Assembly (NCBI GenBank): GCA_019348575.1
Contig: JAHWJE010000008.1
Location: 1-14,342, forward strand
DNA length: 14,342 nucleotides
Reading direction: 5' to 3'
Source of the DNA: Actinomycetota bacterium
Lineage (GTDB): Bacteria; Actinomycetota; Thermoleophilia; Solirubrobacterales; Solirubrobacteraceae
Shown here: positions 1 through 6,688 of the stretch, one piece after another
How the letters are laid out: each line of letters begins with the position of its first letter
How positions within the stretch are numbered: position 1 is the stretch's first letter
The notes under the pieces: model-generated
What the model saw: only the letters and a program-made list of their open reading frames with translations
What the model was told of the DNA's origin: nothing
The model's database searches: none
Program-made: the position numbers and the translations under genes

Positions 1-45
1 GAGAGGTGGTGAGCAATGGGGGCGCGGAGACATCCTGTGAGGCAT

Positions 46-64
46 CCGCGCTGGTGCGGTTTTT
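46..64 (+). terminator. Short hairpin followed by a T-run, possible terminator of an upstream gene
   Basis: CCGC (46-49) pairs with GCGG (56-59) around a six-base loop and is followed directly by five T residues (60-64), the usual shape of an intrinsic terminator. The stem is only 4 bp (5 with a G-T pair), so it is weak. An open frame entering from the left edge ends with TGA at 38-40, so this could terminate a gene lying before the window. That frame is too short (12 codons) to identify. The T-run overlaps the -35 box of the following promoter. Confidence 0.35.
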
Positions 65-92
65 GACGCCGCGCGGGGGTCGCCGCTAGGCT
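63..92 (+). promoter_or_regulatory. Sigma-70-type promoter for a leaderless pyrE transcript
   Basis: TTGACG (63-68) matches the -35 consensus in five of six positions. After an 18-base spacer TAGGCT (87-92) fits the TAnnnT -10 pattern. Only six bases separate the -10 box from the ATG at 99, so the expected transcription start falls on or next to the start codon and the mRNA would be leaderless, as is common in actinobacteria. AGGA directly abuts the ATG, too close to act as a normal ribosome binding site. Confidence 0.55.
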
Positions 93-98
93 GCAGGA

Positions 99-340
99 AT
101 GAACCGACAGGATCTCGCACAGCGCATCTCACAGGTGGCGCTTCTCCGTGGCCAGTTCACGCTCCGCAGCGGGCGCACGAGCAGCTATTACCTCGACAAA
201 TACCTTTTCGAAACACAGCCTGACATCCTGCGCGAGCTGGGCAAGCTGTTCGCGGAACGCGTCAGCGCTGACATAGACCGGATCGCCGGCGCCGAACTGG
301 GCGCCGTCGCCCTCGCCGCCGTTGCCGCACTCGCGTGCTC
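99..340 (+). pseudogene. pyrE: Orotate phosphoribosyltransferase, N-terminal fragment (truncated)
   Basis: PyrE joins orotate to PRPP to give OMP in pyrimidine synthesis. The first ~79 residues look like a normal PyrE N-terminus: the [20 protein letters not shown] segment (residues 16-35), ETQPD, and [17 protein letters not shown] (62-78), which precedes the nucleotide-binding part. After about residue 80 the frame stays open but becomes Arg/Pro/Ala-rich and unrelated to PyrE, because the DNA from ~345 on encodes another gene on the opposite strand. PyrE is usually about 170-220 residues, so the PRPP-binding half is missing. The fragment is visibly less GC-rich than the rest of the window. 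It could be a real rearrangement or a contig mis-join; the reading as pyrE is firm, its status as a functional gene is not. Confidence 0.8.
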
Positions 341-356
341 CGGGCCGGCGGCCGCG
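338..356. other. Junction between two truncated genes facing each other
   Basis: PyrE-like coding on the plus strand ends near 338-341, and F-family secretion protein coding on the minus strand ends near 356. Both proteins are cut at an internal conserved position rather than at a stop codon. The few bases between them (a GC-rich stretch around CCGGGCCGGCGG) belong clearly to neither. No insertion-sequence ends, target-site duplication or long direct repeat is visible at the join. Confidence 0.65.
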
Positions 357-700
357 GCGCCCTCCTCGACCTTGGCCCGCAGCCCGCCGACCACGTCGCG
401 CCACGCCTCGTCCTTGGCCTGCCGCTCCAGCGAGCCCAGCGCCTGCACGATCGGCGTGCCGGAGGACACCAGCACCGAGAGCTGCCGCGTGAACATCGCC
501 AGGTACTTCAGCCGCTTGCCGCGGCCGAGGCGCTTGCGCTTCTTCCCGCCCGCGCCCGTGGCGCCGTCGGCCTGGCGCAGCTCGGTGACGAACAGCCCGC
601 GCTGGCGCAGCAGGTCGGCCGCCTCGGCCTCGCCGGGGGCGTCGATCTCGTCGGACGAAGCCTTGCCGGCCATGTCCACCGCCTGGTACGCGAACTTCAT
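353..700 (-). pseudogene. Type II secretion / type IV pilus F-family inner-membrane protein, N-terminal fragment
   Basis: The ATG at 700 has a good ribosome binding site (GGAGG, 8 bases upstream). The product begins [20 protein letters not shown], then [12 protein letters not shown] (31-42), a Lys/Arg-rich linker (53-65) and [21 protein letters not shown] (68-88), continuing through [10 protein letters not shown] to VEEGA at residue 115. This is the cytoplasmic N-terminal part of the first GspF/PilC domain, the platform protein of type II secretion or type IV pili. The family is normally ~400 residues with two such domains and three membrane segments; here everything beyond ~115 is lost at the pyrE junction. 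The remaining open frame (to 188) is the complement of pyrE and is not a real extension. The sequence style ([18 protein letters not shown]) recalls planctomycete-type proteins, which I cannot verify. Confidence 0.75.
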
Positions 701-749
701 CGCGCGGCCCTCCGGCTACGCGGTGCGAGGCTTCGTCGGCGTGGGCGGG

Positions 750-866
750 TCACGCGACCTCCCTGGCCGGCTTCGTCGGCTTCGTGGGCTTCGCCGGCTC
801 TGCGGCCGCCGGCGGCGCGGGGGGCAGGGCGTGCGGCAGCCGATCAGCAGCCTGCTCATGCGGCAT
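750..866 (-). CDS. Short Ala/Pro/Lys-rich open frame, possible C-terminal tail of a pilus/secretion gene
   Basis: A 38-residue open frame starts [19 protein letters not shown] and ends [17 protein letters not shown]. Its ATG overlaps the end of the GT9 gene by 11 bases, but there is no convincing ribosome binding site. The composition is that of a low-complexity tail or linker. It ends 49 bases before the F-family gene, where a GspE/PilB/PilT ATPase gene often ends in pilus operons. It is most likely the 3' remnant of such a gene, joined to the heptose operon somewhere between ~800 and 866. It could also be chance coding or a small coupled gene. I recognise no domain. Confidence 0.3.
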   Translation of the reverse strand: MPHEQAADRLPHALPPAPPAAAEPAKPTKPTKPAREVA

Positions 867-1785
867 CGTGGAGTCCGTGCAGCTCCGCCAGCACCTGCTC
901 GGGACCGATCCTCAGCAGGCCGGGATCCGCCTCCTCGGCGTGGGGATCGCCGCAACTGCCGCTCCACAGCACGCGATGGCGCGGGCGGCAGGCCGGCGGG
1001 CCCCACTCGATCGGCGATATCGGGCCGAAGAGGATCACCGACGGGGTGCCGAGCGCGGTGGCGAGGTGCGCGACGCCGGTGTCGCCGCAGACGACGCGCC
1101 CCGCCGCCGCCACGTGCGCGGCGAGGCCGAGCAGGTCCGTCTCGCCGGCGCGCGCCGCCGACGGCGCAAGCCCGGCGTCGCAGGCGATCCGCCGTGCGAG
1201 CGGCGCCTCCGCGGCGCTACCGGTCACGACGACGCTGCGCCCCGCCTCGCGCTCGGCGCGCGCGACCGCCGCCCAGCGCGCCGCGGGCCAGCGGCGAGCA
1301 GCGCTCGAGGCGCCGGGATGCAGCAGCGTGGCGCCGCGTGCGCCGTCGTCGACCTCGATGCCCGGAGCCCGCAGGTCGATCCGTCGCGGGTCGGCCGCGA
1401 TCCCGTGCTCAGCGAGCATCCGGCACCAGCGCTCGACCTCGTGCTCGCCGGCGCGCCAGCGCGGGCCCTCGTGCGAACCGGAGCCGAACGCGACGAGCCG
1501 GCCGGGCTGCAGCGCGCGCAGCAGCGCGGTGCTCTGCGGCCCGCGGCCGTGCAGGTTGACCGCCACGTCGGTCCGCCGCAGCGCCGCCGGGAGCGGCGCC
1601 AGCCCCGAGTGATCGCTGATCGCGAACGGAAGCTCGGCGAGATCGACGAGCGGTGCCAGCGGCGACGGCGCTGCGAGCAGCTTCTCGTGCTCGGGGAACG
1701 CATCGGCGATCGCGCGCAGGGCGGGAAGGCCGGTCAGCAGGTCGCCGAGGCCGAGCGCTCGCAGGACGACGAGCCGGGCGGTCAT
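856..1785 (-). CDS. Glycosyltransferase family 9, ADP-heptose:acceptor heptosyltransferase-like
   Basis: This 309-residue protein has the two-Rossmann GT-B layout of GT9 heptosyltransferases (RfaC/RfaF type). The N-terminal [20 protein letters not shown] (6-25) is the acceptor-side signature. HPGAS (156-160) and [21 protein letters not shown] (234-254) are the donor-binding signatures, where the conserved Asp-Thr-Gly and His contact ADP-heptose in family members. Length is slightly short for the family (~320-350) but both halves are present. The ATG overlaps the SDR stop as ATGA, so it is translationally coupled and the last complete gene of the operon. Since HldE, GmhA and GmhB modules lie upstream in the same transcript, heptose is the likely donor sugar. 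The acceptor is unknown. It would act on the cytoplasmic face of the membrane. Confidence 0.88.
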   Translation of the reverse strand: MTARLVVLRALGLGDLLTGLPALRAIADAFPEHEKLLAAPSPLAPLVDLAELPFAISDHSGLAPLPAALRRTDVAVNLHGRGPQSTALLRALQPGRLVAFGSGSHEGPRWRAGEHEVERWCRMLAEHGIAADPRRIDLRAPGIEVDDGARGATLLHPGASSAARRWPAARWAAVARAEREAGRSVVVTGSAAEAPLARRIACDAGLAPSAARAGETDLLGLAAHVAAAGRVVCGDTGVAHLATALGTPSVILFGPISPIEWGPPACRPRHRVLWSGSCGDPHAEEADPGLLRIGPEQVLAELHGLHDAA

Positions 1786-2474
1786 GGCCAGGACGGCTCC
1801 GTCGAGGGCGTGACGACCATCTCGCGCAGCTCGACGCCCGCGGGCCGGGTCAGCGCGAAGACGACCGCCTCGGCGACCTCCGAGGGCGGGTTCAGCCGCG
1901 CGTCGGGGCCCGGCTTGTACTGCTCGGGCCGGTCGTCGAAGAAGGCGGTCTGCATCCCGCCCGGAACGAGCATCGTGACGCCGACGCGGCCCTGCGTCTC
2001 GACCGCGAGCGCACGGCTGAAGCCGACCACGCCGAACTTGCTGGCGCAGTACGCGGTCGCGTCGCTGAGCGCCCGCAGCCCGAGCGTCGAGGCGACGGTG
2101 ACGATCCTCCCGCGGTTGGCCTCGAGCGCCGGCAGCGCGGCGCGCGCCACCGCCACGGTCCCGAGCAGGTTGACGGCGACGACGCGGTCCCACATGGCGC
2201 CGGGGACGTCCTCGAGCCTGCCGCAGGCGTCCGTGCCCGCAGCGGTGACGACCGCCGTCAGGTCGCCCGCCCGGTCCGCGACGCCGCGTACGACGTCCTC
2301 CGTCGCGCGCGCGTCCGACAGGTCGACCAGCTCGTGCGCGATGCCGTCGGCGGGCGGCCTGAGGTCCAGCGAGACGGGCGTCCCGCCCGCGCGGGCGACG
2401 GCGGCGGCGACGGCGGCGCCGAGGCCGGACGCGGCGCCGGTGACGATCACCGTTCCGATCGGTTCAGACGGCAC
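1782..2474 (-). CDS. Classical short-chain dehydrogenase/reductase, substrate unknown
   Basis: A 230-residue classical SDR. It has the glycine-rich cofactor motif TGAASGLG (12-19), an Asp at the end of the second strand (D37, which favours NAD over NADP), the active-site Asn (N102), Ser (S129 in VAST) and YCASK (Y142, K146). The usual NNAG motif is replaced by TAAGT near 77-81. The GTG start is supported by GGAGG nine bases upstream and overlaps hldE by 11 bases; it ends in an ATGA overlap with the GT9 gene. Lying between ADP-heptose synthesis and a heptosyltransferase, it probably oxidises, reduces or epimerises a sugar or lipid intermediate. It is not HldD-like: HldD is an extended SDR of ~310-330 residues with different motifs. 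The specific reaction cannot be read from the sequence. Confidence 0.88.
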   Translation of the reverse strand: MPSEPIGTVIVTGAASGLGAAVAAAVARAGGTPVSLDLRPPADGIAHELVDLSDARATEDVVRGVADRAGDLTAVVTAAGTDACGRLEDVPGAMWDRVVAVNLLGTVAVARAALPALEANRGRIVTVASTLGLRALSDATAYCASKFGVVGFSRALAVETQGRVGVTMLVPGGMQTAFFDDRPEQYKPGPDARLNPPSEVAEAVVFALTRPAGVELREMVVTPSTEPSWP

Positions 2475-3912
2475 GGACGGCGGCCTCCTGGATGAGCTTG
2501 GTGGTCGACCGGCCGTCGAGGTAGGGCAGCAGGACGATCCTGCCGTCCCAGCTCGCGACCGCGTCGGCCTCGGGCAGGTCCTCGACGGCGTAGTCGCCGC
2601 CCTTGACCCAGATGTCGGGCCGCACGCGCTCGAGCGCCGCGACGGGCGTGTCCTGCTCGAAGACGAGCACGGCGTCGACGCAGCGCAGGGCGCGCAGCAC
2701 GGCGGCGCGGTCCTGCTCGCCGACGACGGGCCGGGCGGGCCCCTTCAGGCGTTTGACGGAGGCGTCGGAGTTCAGCAGCACGACGAGGCAGTCGCCGAGC
2801 TCGCGCGCCGCCTCCAGCGTCCGCACGTGGCCGGTGTGCAGCAGATCGAAGCAGCCGCCGGTGGCGACGACGACGCCGCCCGCGGCACGCGTCCGCGCGA
2901 CGACGTCGGCGGCGTCCTGCGGGCCACCGGATCCTCCCCGCCGCCGGGGGGGCGTCGCGGCGAGCGCGGAGGGTTCGAGCGTGCTGGTCGCCGCGCCGCC
3001 GGCGCGGTAGGGCGCGGTCCTCACCGACGCGGCGCCGCCCGCCTCGACGAACGTCGTCGCGGCGGCGACCGCGCCCGCGACGGCGGCGAGGACGTCGGCG
3101 CCGTCGGCGAGCAGCTCGGCGGCGCGCGACGCGAACCGGTCGCCGGCTCCGCAGGAGTCGCCGCCGGCGATCGCTTCGGCCGGGAAGGCCATGACCGTGC
3201 CGTCCTCGGCGGCCACGAGCGCGCCGAGTCCGCCGCGCGTCACGCAGACGCGCTGCGCGCGCCAGCGCCGGGCCAGCGCCACCGCGCGCGCGGCCGCGAC
3301 GCTCGTGCCGCCCCCTTCGTGCTCGCTCGCGAAGTGCGCGGCCTCGTCGGCGTTGGGCGTGACGAGCGCGACCCCGGGCACGGGCGCGGGGCCGCGGCTG
3401 TGCGGGTCCCAGACGACGGGCACGTGGCCGGCGATCGCAGACAGCGCCTCGCGCACGGTCGGCTCGGCGGCGATGCCGCGGCCGTAGTCGGCGACGAGCA
3501 CCACGCCGGCCCACTCGATCGCGGCGCGGCCGGCCGCGCTCAGCGCGCCGACGGCCGCGGCGCCGCCGCCGCGATCGAGGCGCAGCAGCGAGCGCCCCCC
3601 GCTGCGGACGCGCACCTTCTCGGGCGTCGCGCCGCGCAGGCCGAGGTCGACGACGTCGACGCCGCCGGACTCCAGCGCCGCGCGCAGCTCGACGCCGGCG
3701 CGGTCGTCGCCGAGCGCGGTCACGAGCGTCACGTCACGGCCGCCGCGCGCGGCGAGCAGCGCGGCGAGGCCCGCGCCTCCGGGGCGCACGCAGACCTCGC
3801 GCTCCTCGACGACGGGGACCGGCGCGTCGGGCGCCAGGCGCTCGACGGACCCCTCGACGTCGCGGTCGAGCAGCGCGTCGCCGACGACGACCAGCGGCGA
3901 GTGCGAGCTCAC
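2464..3912 (-). CDS. hldE: Bifunctional heptose-7-phosphate kinase / heptose-1-phosphate adenylyltransferase
   Basis: HldE phosphorylates D-glycero-D-manno-heptose 7-phosphate at C1 and, after GmhB removes the 7-phosphate, transfers AMP to give ADP-heptose. The 482-residue length matches E. coli HldE (477). The N-terminal PfkB/ribokinase domain (~1-305) shows VVVGDALLDRD (8-18), APDAPVPVVE, RPGGAG (43-48) and the catalytic GAGD (255-258). The position after that Asp is Arg rather than the Thr of E. coli. A proline/arginine/glycine linker (~320-332) leads to the cytidylyltransferase-like domain: GGCFDLLHTGH (352-362, HxGH), NSDASVKRLKG (381-391), WVKGGDY and YLDGRSTTKLI (464-474). The GTG start overlaps the upstream stop as GTGA, with GAGG eight bases before it. 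Both active sites appear intact. Confidence 0.93.
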   Translation of the reverse strand: MSSHSPLVVVGDALLDRDVEGSVERLAPDAPVPVVEEREVCVRPGGAGLAALLAARGGRDVTLVTALGDDRAGVELRAALESGGVDVVDLGLRGATPEKVRVRSGGRSLLRLDRGGGAAAVGALSAAGRAAIEWAGVVLVADYGRGIAAEPTVREALSAIAGHVPVVWDPHSRGPAPVPGVALVTPNADEAAHFASEHEGGGTSVAAARAVALARRWRAQRVCVTRGGLGALVAAEDGTVMAFPAEAIAGGDSCGAGDRFASRAAELLADGADVLAAVAGAVAAATTFVEAGGAASVRTAPYRAGGAATSTLEPSALAATPPRRRGGSGGPQDAADVVARTRAAGGVVVATGGCFDLLHTGHVRTLEAARELGDCLVVLLNSDASVKRLKGPARPVVGEQDRAAVLRALRCVDAVLVFEQDTPVAALERVRPDIWVKGGDYAVEDLPEADAVASWDGRIVLLPYLDGRSTTKLIQEAAVRAV

Positions 3913-5741
3913 GCGTCGGCCCTCAGCGGGCGGCGGCGGCGCTGGCGCTGCGCCGGCCGCGCGTCGAGCTCGGCGATCCGCCGGTCGACGGCGCGGCAGA
4001 GCAGGTGCACGGCGACGAGGTGAAGCTCCTGCGCGGTGGCGGTCGAGACGGCCGGCACGCAGACGGCGTCGTCGGCGATCTCGGCGAGCGGGTTCGGCGC
4101 CGCACCCGTCAGCGCCCACGTGCGCATCCCGCACTCGTGTGCGGCGGCCGCGGCGGCGAGCACGTTGGGGCTGCGGCCCGACGTGCTGATCGCGATCAGC
4201 ACGTCGCCGTCGCGCCCGTGCGCGCGGACCTGTCGCGCGAACGCCTCCTCGACGCCGTAGTCGTTGCAGATCGCCGTGAGGCTCGAGGTGTCGGCGTGCA
4301 CGCACAGCGCCGACAGCGGCCGGCGCTCGTTCTCGAAGCGCCCCACGAGCTCGGCGGTGAGGTGCTGCGCCTCCGCCGCGCTCCCGCCGTTGCCGACCGT
4401 CAGCAGGCGCGCGCCGGCCGCCAGCTGGTCGGCGAGCGCCGTCCCCCAGCGGTCGAGGCGCTCCACCTCGCCGTCGAAGGCGTCCAGCGCCGATCGAAGC
4501 GCGTCGAGGTGATCTCGGGCGGGTGAGGCCCGCACGAAGCGGCGGCGCTTGGGCCGTCCCGCCCCGACCTCGAGGTAGACGTCGGACGTCAACGCGGCCA
4601 CGCGCTCCCAGTCATACAGCCGCCGTGCACGCGAGGCGCCGGCGCGGCCGTAGGCGAGGCGGCGCTCGTCGTCGTCGAGCAGCCCGCGGAGCGCCTCGGC
4701 CAGCCGCTCGGGGTCGCGCGGCGGGACGTGGACGCCCGTCACGCCGTCGACGACGGTGTCGATCATCCCGCCGACGGCGGAGGCGACGACCGGGACGCCG
4801 CAGGCCATCGCCTCCAGCGGCACGATGCCGAAGGGCTCGTACCACGGCGCGCAGACGACGACGTCGGCCGAGCGCAGCAGCGCCGGCAGCTCGTCGCGCG
4901 AGACGCGCCCGCGCAGCTCGACGCGATCCTCGATCTTCGCGTCGCGGGCGATCCCGACGAGCCGTTGCGCCTCGGCGTTGCCCTCGAGCTGATCTCGCTC
5001 GGGGCCGCCGGCGACGACGAGCTCTGTGTCGGGAACGTGCGCGAGTGCGCTGACGAGGTTGCCGATCCCCTTGCGCTGCACGAGGCGCGAGACGCAGATC
5101 ACGCGGCGCAGCCCGGAGGGCCGCGGCTCGACCGGCCCCTGCGGGTTGAAGCGCTCGAGATCGACGCCGCAGGGGATGACCGTCACGCGGTCGGTGCTGG
5201 CGCCGAGGCGCATGAGCTCGAACGCCTCGTCGGTGCAGGTGGCGACGATCCGGTCGGCGCGGCGCACGATCTCGCGCTCGATCTCCATCCGCTCCGGCGC
5301 GCTCGTGTCCAGGTCGCCCTGGTGGCGGCGCTTGACGACGCCGAGCGCGTGGAAGGTCTGGACGACCGGGATCGCCTGCGCGCGCGCGGCCGCCAGCGCG
5401 GCATGGGCCGACATCCAGAAGTGCGCGTGCACGACGTGCGGGCGCTCGCGGCGCCATGCCTTGCGCAGGCCGTCGGAGAACTCGTCCATGTACGGCAACA
5501 TCTCGTCCTTCGAAACGACGCTCGCCGGGCCGGCGTCGATGTGCTCGACGACGACGCCGGGGCTCATCCTGATCCGCGCCGGCGCCGACGCGTCCTCGCG
5601 CCGCGTGTAGACCACGACCTCGTCCCCGCGCCGCGCGAGCGCGGTCGCGAGCGCGGCGACGTGGACGTTCTGGCCGCCCGCGTCGACTCCGCCGAGAACC
5701 GCCAGCGGGCTGGCGTGCTCGGAGACCATCGCGATTCTCAT
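3909..5741 (-). CDS. Fusion: GT4 glycosyltransferase + sedoheptulose-7-phosphate isomerase (GmhA, SIS domain)
   Basis: A 610-residue two-enzyme protein. Residues 1-~395 are a GT-B glycosyltransferase of the GT4/MshA type: GGVDAGGQNVHVAALA (17-32), HAHFWMSAHAAL (105-116), CVSRLVQRKG (216-225), and the EPFGIVPLE E-x7-E motif (E302, E310). After a basic linker (~396-412), residues ~413-590 are a GmhA SIS domain: TVGNGGSAAEAQHLTAELVGRF (448-469) and STSGRSPNVL (519-528). The four metal ligands of GmhA appear conserved with correct spacing: H460/E464 and Q571/H579. GmhA converts sedoheptulose 7-phosphate to D-glycero-D-manno-heptose 7-phosphate, the substrate of HldE encoded next. The start ATG has GAGGAAGG seven bases upstream and overlaps the previous stop. 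There is no in-frame stop or base-composition break at the fusion point. Confidence 0.92.
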   Translation of the reverse strand: MRIAMVSEHASPLAVLGGVDAGGQNVHVAALATALARRGDEVVVYTRREDASAPARIRMSPGVVVEHIDAGPASVVSKDEMLPYMDEFSDGLRKAWRRERPHVVHAHFWMSAHAALAAARAQAIPVVQTFHALGVVKRRHQGDLDTSAPERMEIEREIVRRADRIVATCTDEAFELMRLGASTDRVTVIPCGVDLERFNPQGPVEPRPSGLRRVICVSRLVQRKGIGNLVSALAHVPDTELVVAGGPERDQLEGNAEAQRLVGIARDAKIEDRVELRGRVSRDELPALLRSADVVVCAPWYEPFGIVPLEAMACGVPVVASAVGGMIDTVVDGVTGVHVPPRDPERLAEALRGLLDDDERRLAYGRAGASRARRLYDWERVAALTSDVYLEVGAGRPKRRRFVRASPARDHLDALRSALDAFDGEVERLDRWGTALADQLAAGARLLTVGNGGSAAEAQHLTAELVGRFENERRPLSALCVHADTSSLTAICNDYGVEEAFARQVRAHGRDGDVLIAISTSGRSPNVLAAAAAAHECGMRTWALTGAAPNPLAEIADDAVCVPAVSTATAQELHLVAVHLLCRAVDRRIAELDARPAQRQRRRRPLRADA

Positions 5742-6688
5742 GCGCGCACCTTCCTCGAGGCGAGGTTCTGCAGCGTTCTGTCCCAGTCGCCGACGAAGCG
5801 CTCCAGGCCGTAGCGGGCGAGCGCCGCCTCACGCGCGCGCACGCCGTCCGCGGCGGCGCGCTCGGGCTCGGCGACGTAGCGCCGGACCGCCTCGACCAGC
5901 ACGTCGACGTTCGTCGACAGGACGCCGGCCCCCGCGGGCACCGCCTCGATCGCCTCCGTCGTGGCGAGCGCGACGACCGGCATCCCGAGGTGCATCGCCT
6001 CCAGCAGCGAGAGCCCGAGCGAGGTCCAGCGGATCGGGTGGGTGTAGACGCGCCGCCGCGCGAGCTCGTCGTGCATCAGCGCCTGCGGCACGTCGTCGAA
6101 GCCGCCGAGCGCCGCCGCGTCCATTCCGTAGAGGTCGATCGGCGCGGCCTCGGCGAAGCGGGCGAGCAGGTCGGTCCCCGTCACGCGGCCCCGCCGGCGG
6201 GCCTCGTTGATGACGATCGCCTGGTGGGGCAGCTCGCCGGTGTAGCGGTAGCCGGGGTCGACGATGCCGTGCTCGACGACGGTCGTCGGCGTGCGGCCGC
6301 AGTCCCAGAAGAGCTCGTTGAAGTGCGTCACGTGCGCGACGAGCAGATCGTCGCGGTCGGCCGCGGGGTGGCGCATCTCGGCGATCCGCCCCTGCGGGGC
6401 GTTGTGCTCGACGTAGACGCACGGCAGGTCGCGCCCCGGCCGGCGGCCGAGCCAGTCCTCGCACAGGTGCTCGAGCTCGTGCGGGCGCTGCAGCACGACG
6501 ACGTCGAAGTCGAGCTCGCGCAGCTCCTCGGGCGTCGCCTCTGTGACGGAGGCGGGCCACTCGTACGTGTCGGCGCGGCCGCGCCCGTCGGGGCCGCGGT
6601 CGGGCAGCAGCGGGACGACGTACTCGTGGTCGCCCTGCACGAACGCCGTCGTCCACGACCCGTGCACGTGCCACAGCAGGATCCTCAT
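5738..6688 (-). CDS. Glycosyltransferase, GT-B fold (GT4-like)
   Basis: A 316-residue glycosyltransferase that lacks the classic N-terminal glycine loop but keeps a GT4-like C-terminal half. LLWHVHGSWTTAF opens the protein (4-16). EHGIVDPGY (139-147) resembles the point in GT4 enzymes where the second domain starts. HPIRWTSLGLSLLEAMHLGMPVVAL (217-241) is the donor-binding region, with only the second Glu of an E-x7-E motif (E230) and Thr/Ser where the first Glu usually lies. ATTEAIEAVPAG follows, and the C-terminal helix matches GT4 ends (YGLERFVGDWDRTL, 293-306). It probably transfers a nucleotide-activated sugar to the glycan built by this operon. Both ends overlap neighbours by four bases (ATGA). 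The donor and acceptor cannot be assigned. Confidence 0.8.
   Translation of the reverse strand: MRILLWHVHGSWTTAFVQGDHEYVVPLLPDRGPDGRGRADTYEWPASVTEATPEELRELDFDVVVLQRPHELEHLCEDWLGRRPGRDLPCVYVEHNAPQGRIAEMRHPAADRDDLLVAHVTHFNELFWDCGRTPTTVVEHGIVDPGYRYTGELPHQAIVINEARRRGRVTGTDLLARFAEAAPIDLYGMDAAALGGFDDVPQALMHDELARRRVYTHPIRWTSLGLSLLEAMHLGMPVVALATTEAIEAVPAGAGVLSTNVDVLVEAVRRYVAEPERAAADGVRAREAALARYGLERFVGDWDRTLQNLASRKVRA

Noticed and set aside
3139..3156. Arg instead of Thr after the catalytic Asp in the HldE kinase GAGD motif
   Set aside because: I believe CGAGDRF-type variants occur in other actinobacterial PfkB-family proteins, and the catalytic Asp is kept, so it is not evidence of inactivity.
784..4023. 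A 1079-codon open frame on the plus strand across the left half of the heptose operon
   Set aside because: It is a shadow of the minus-strand genes: Arg/Gly/Ala/Asp-rich, no domain, and opposite to eight well-supported coupled genes. Long antisense frames are expected at this GC content.
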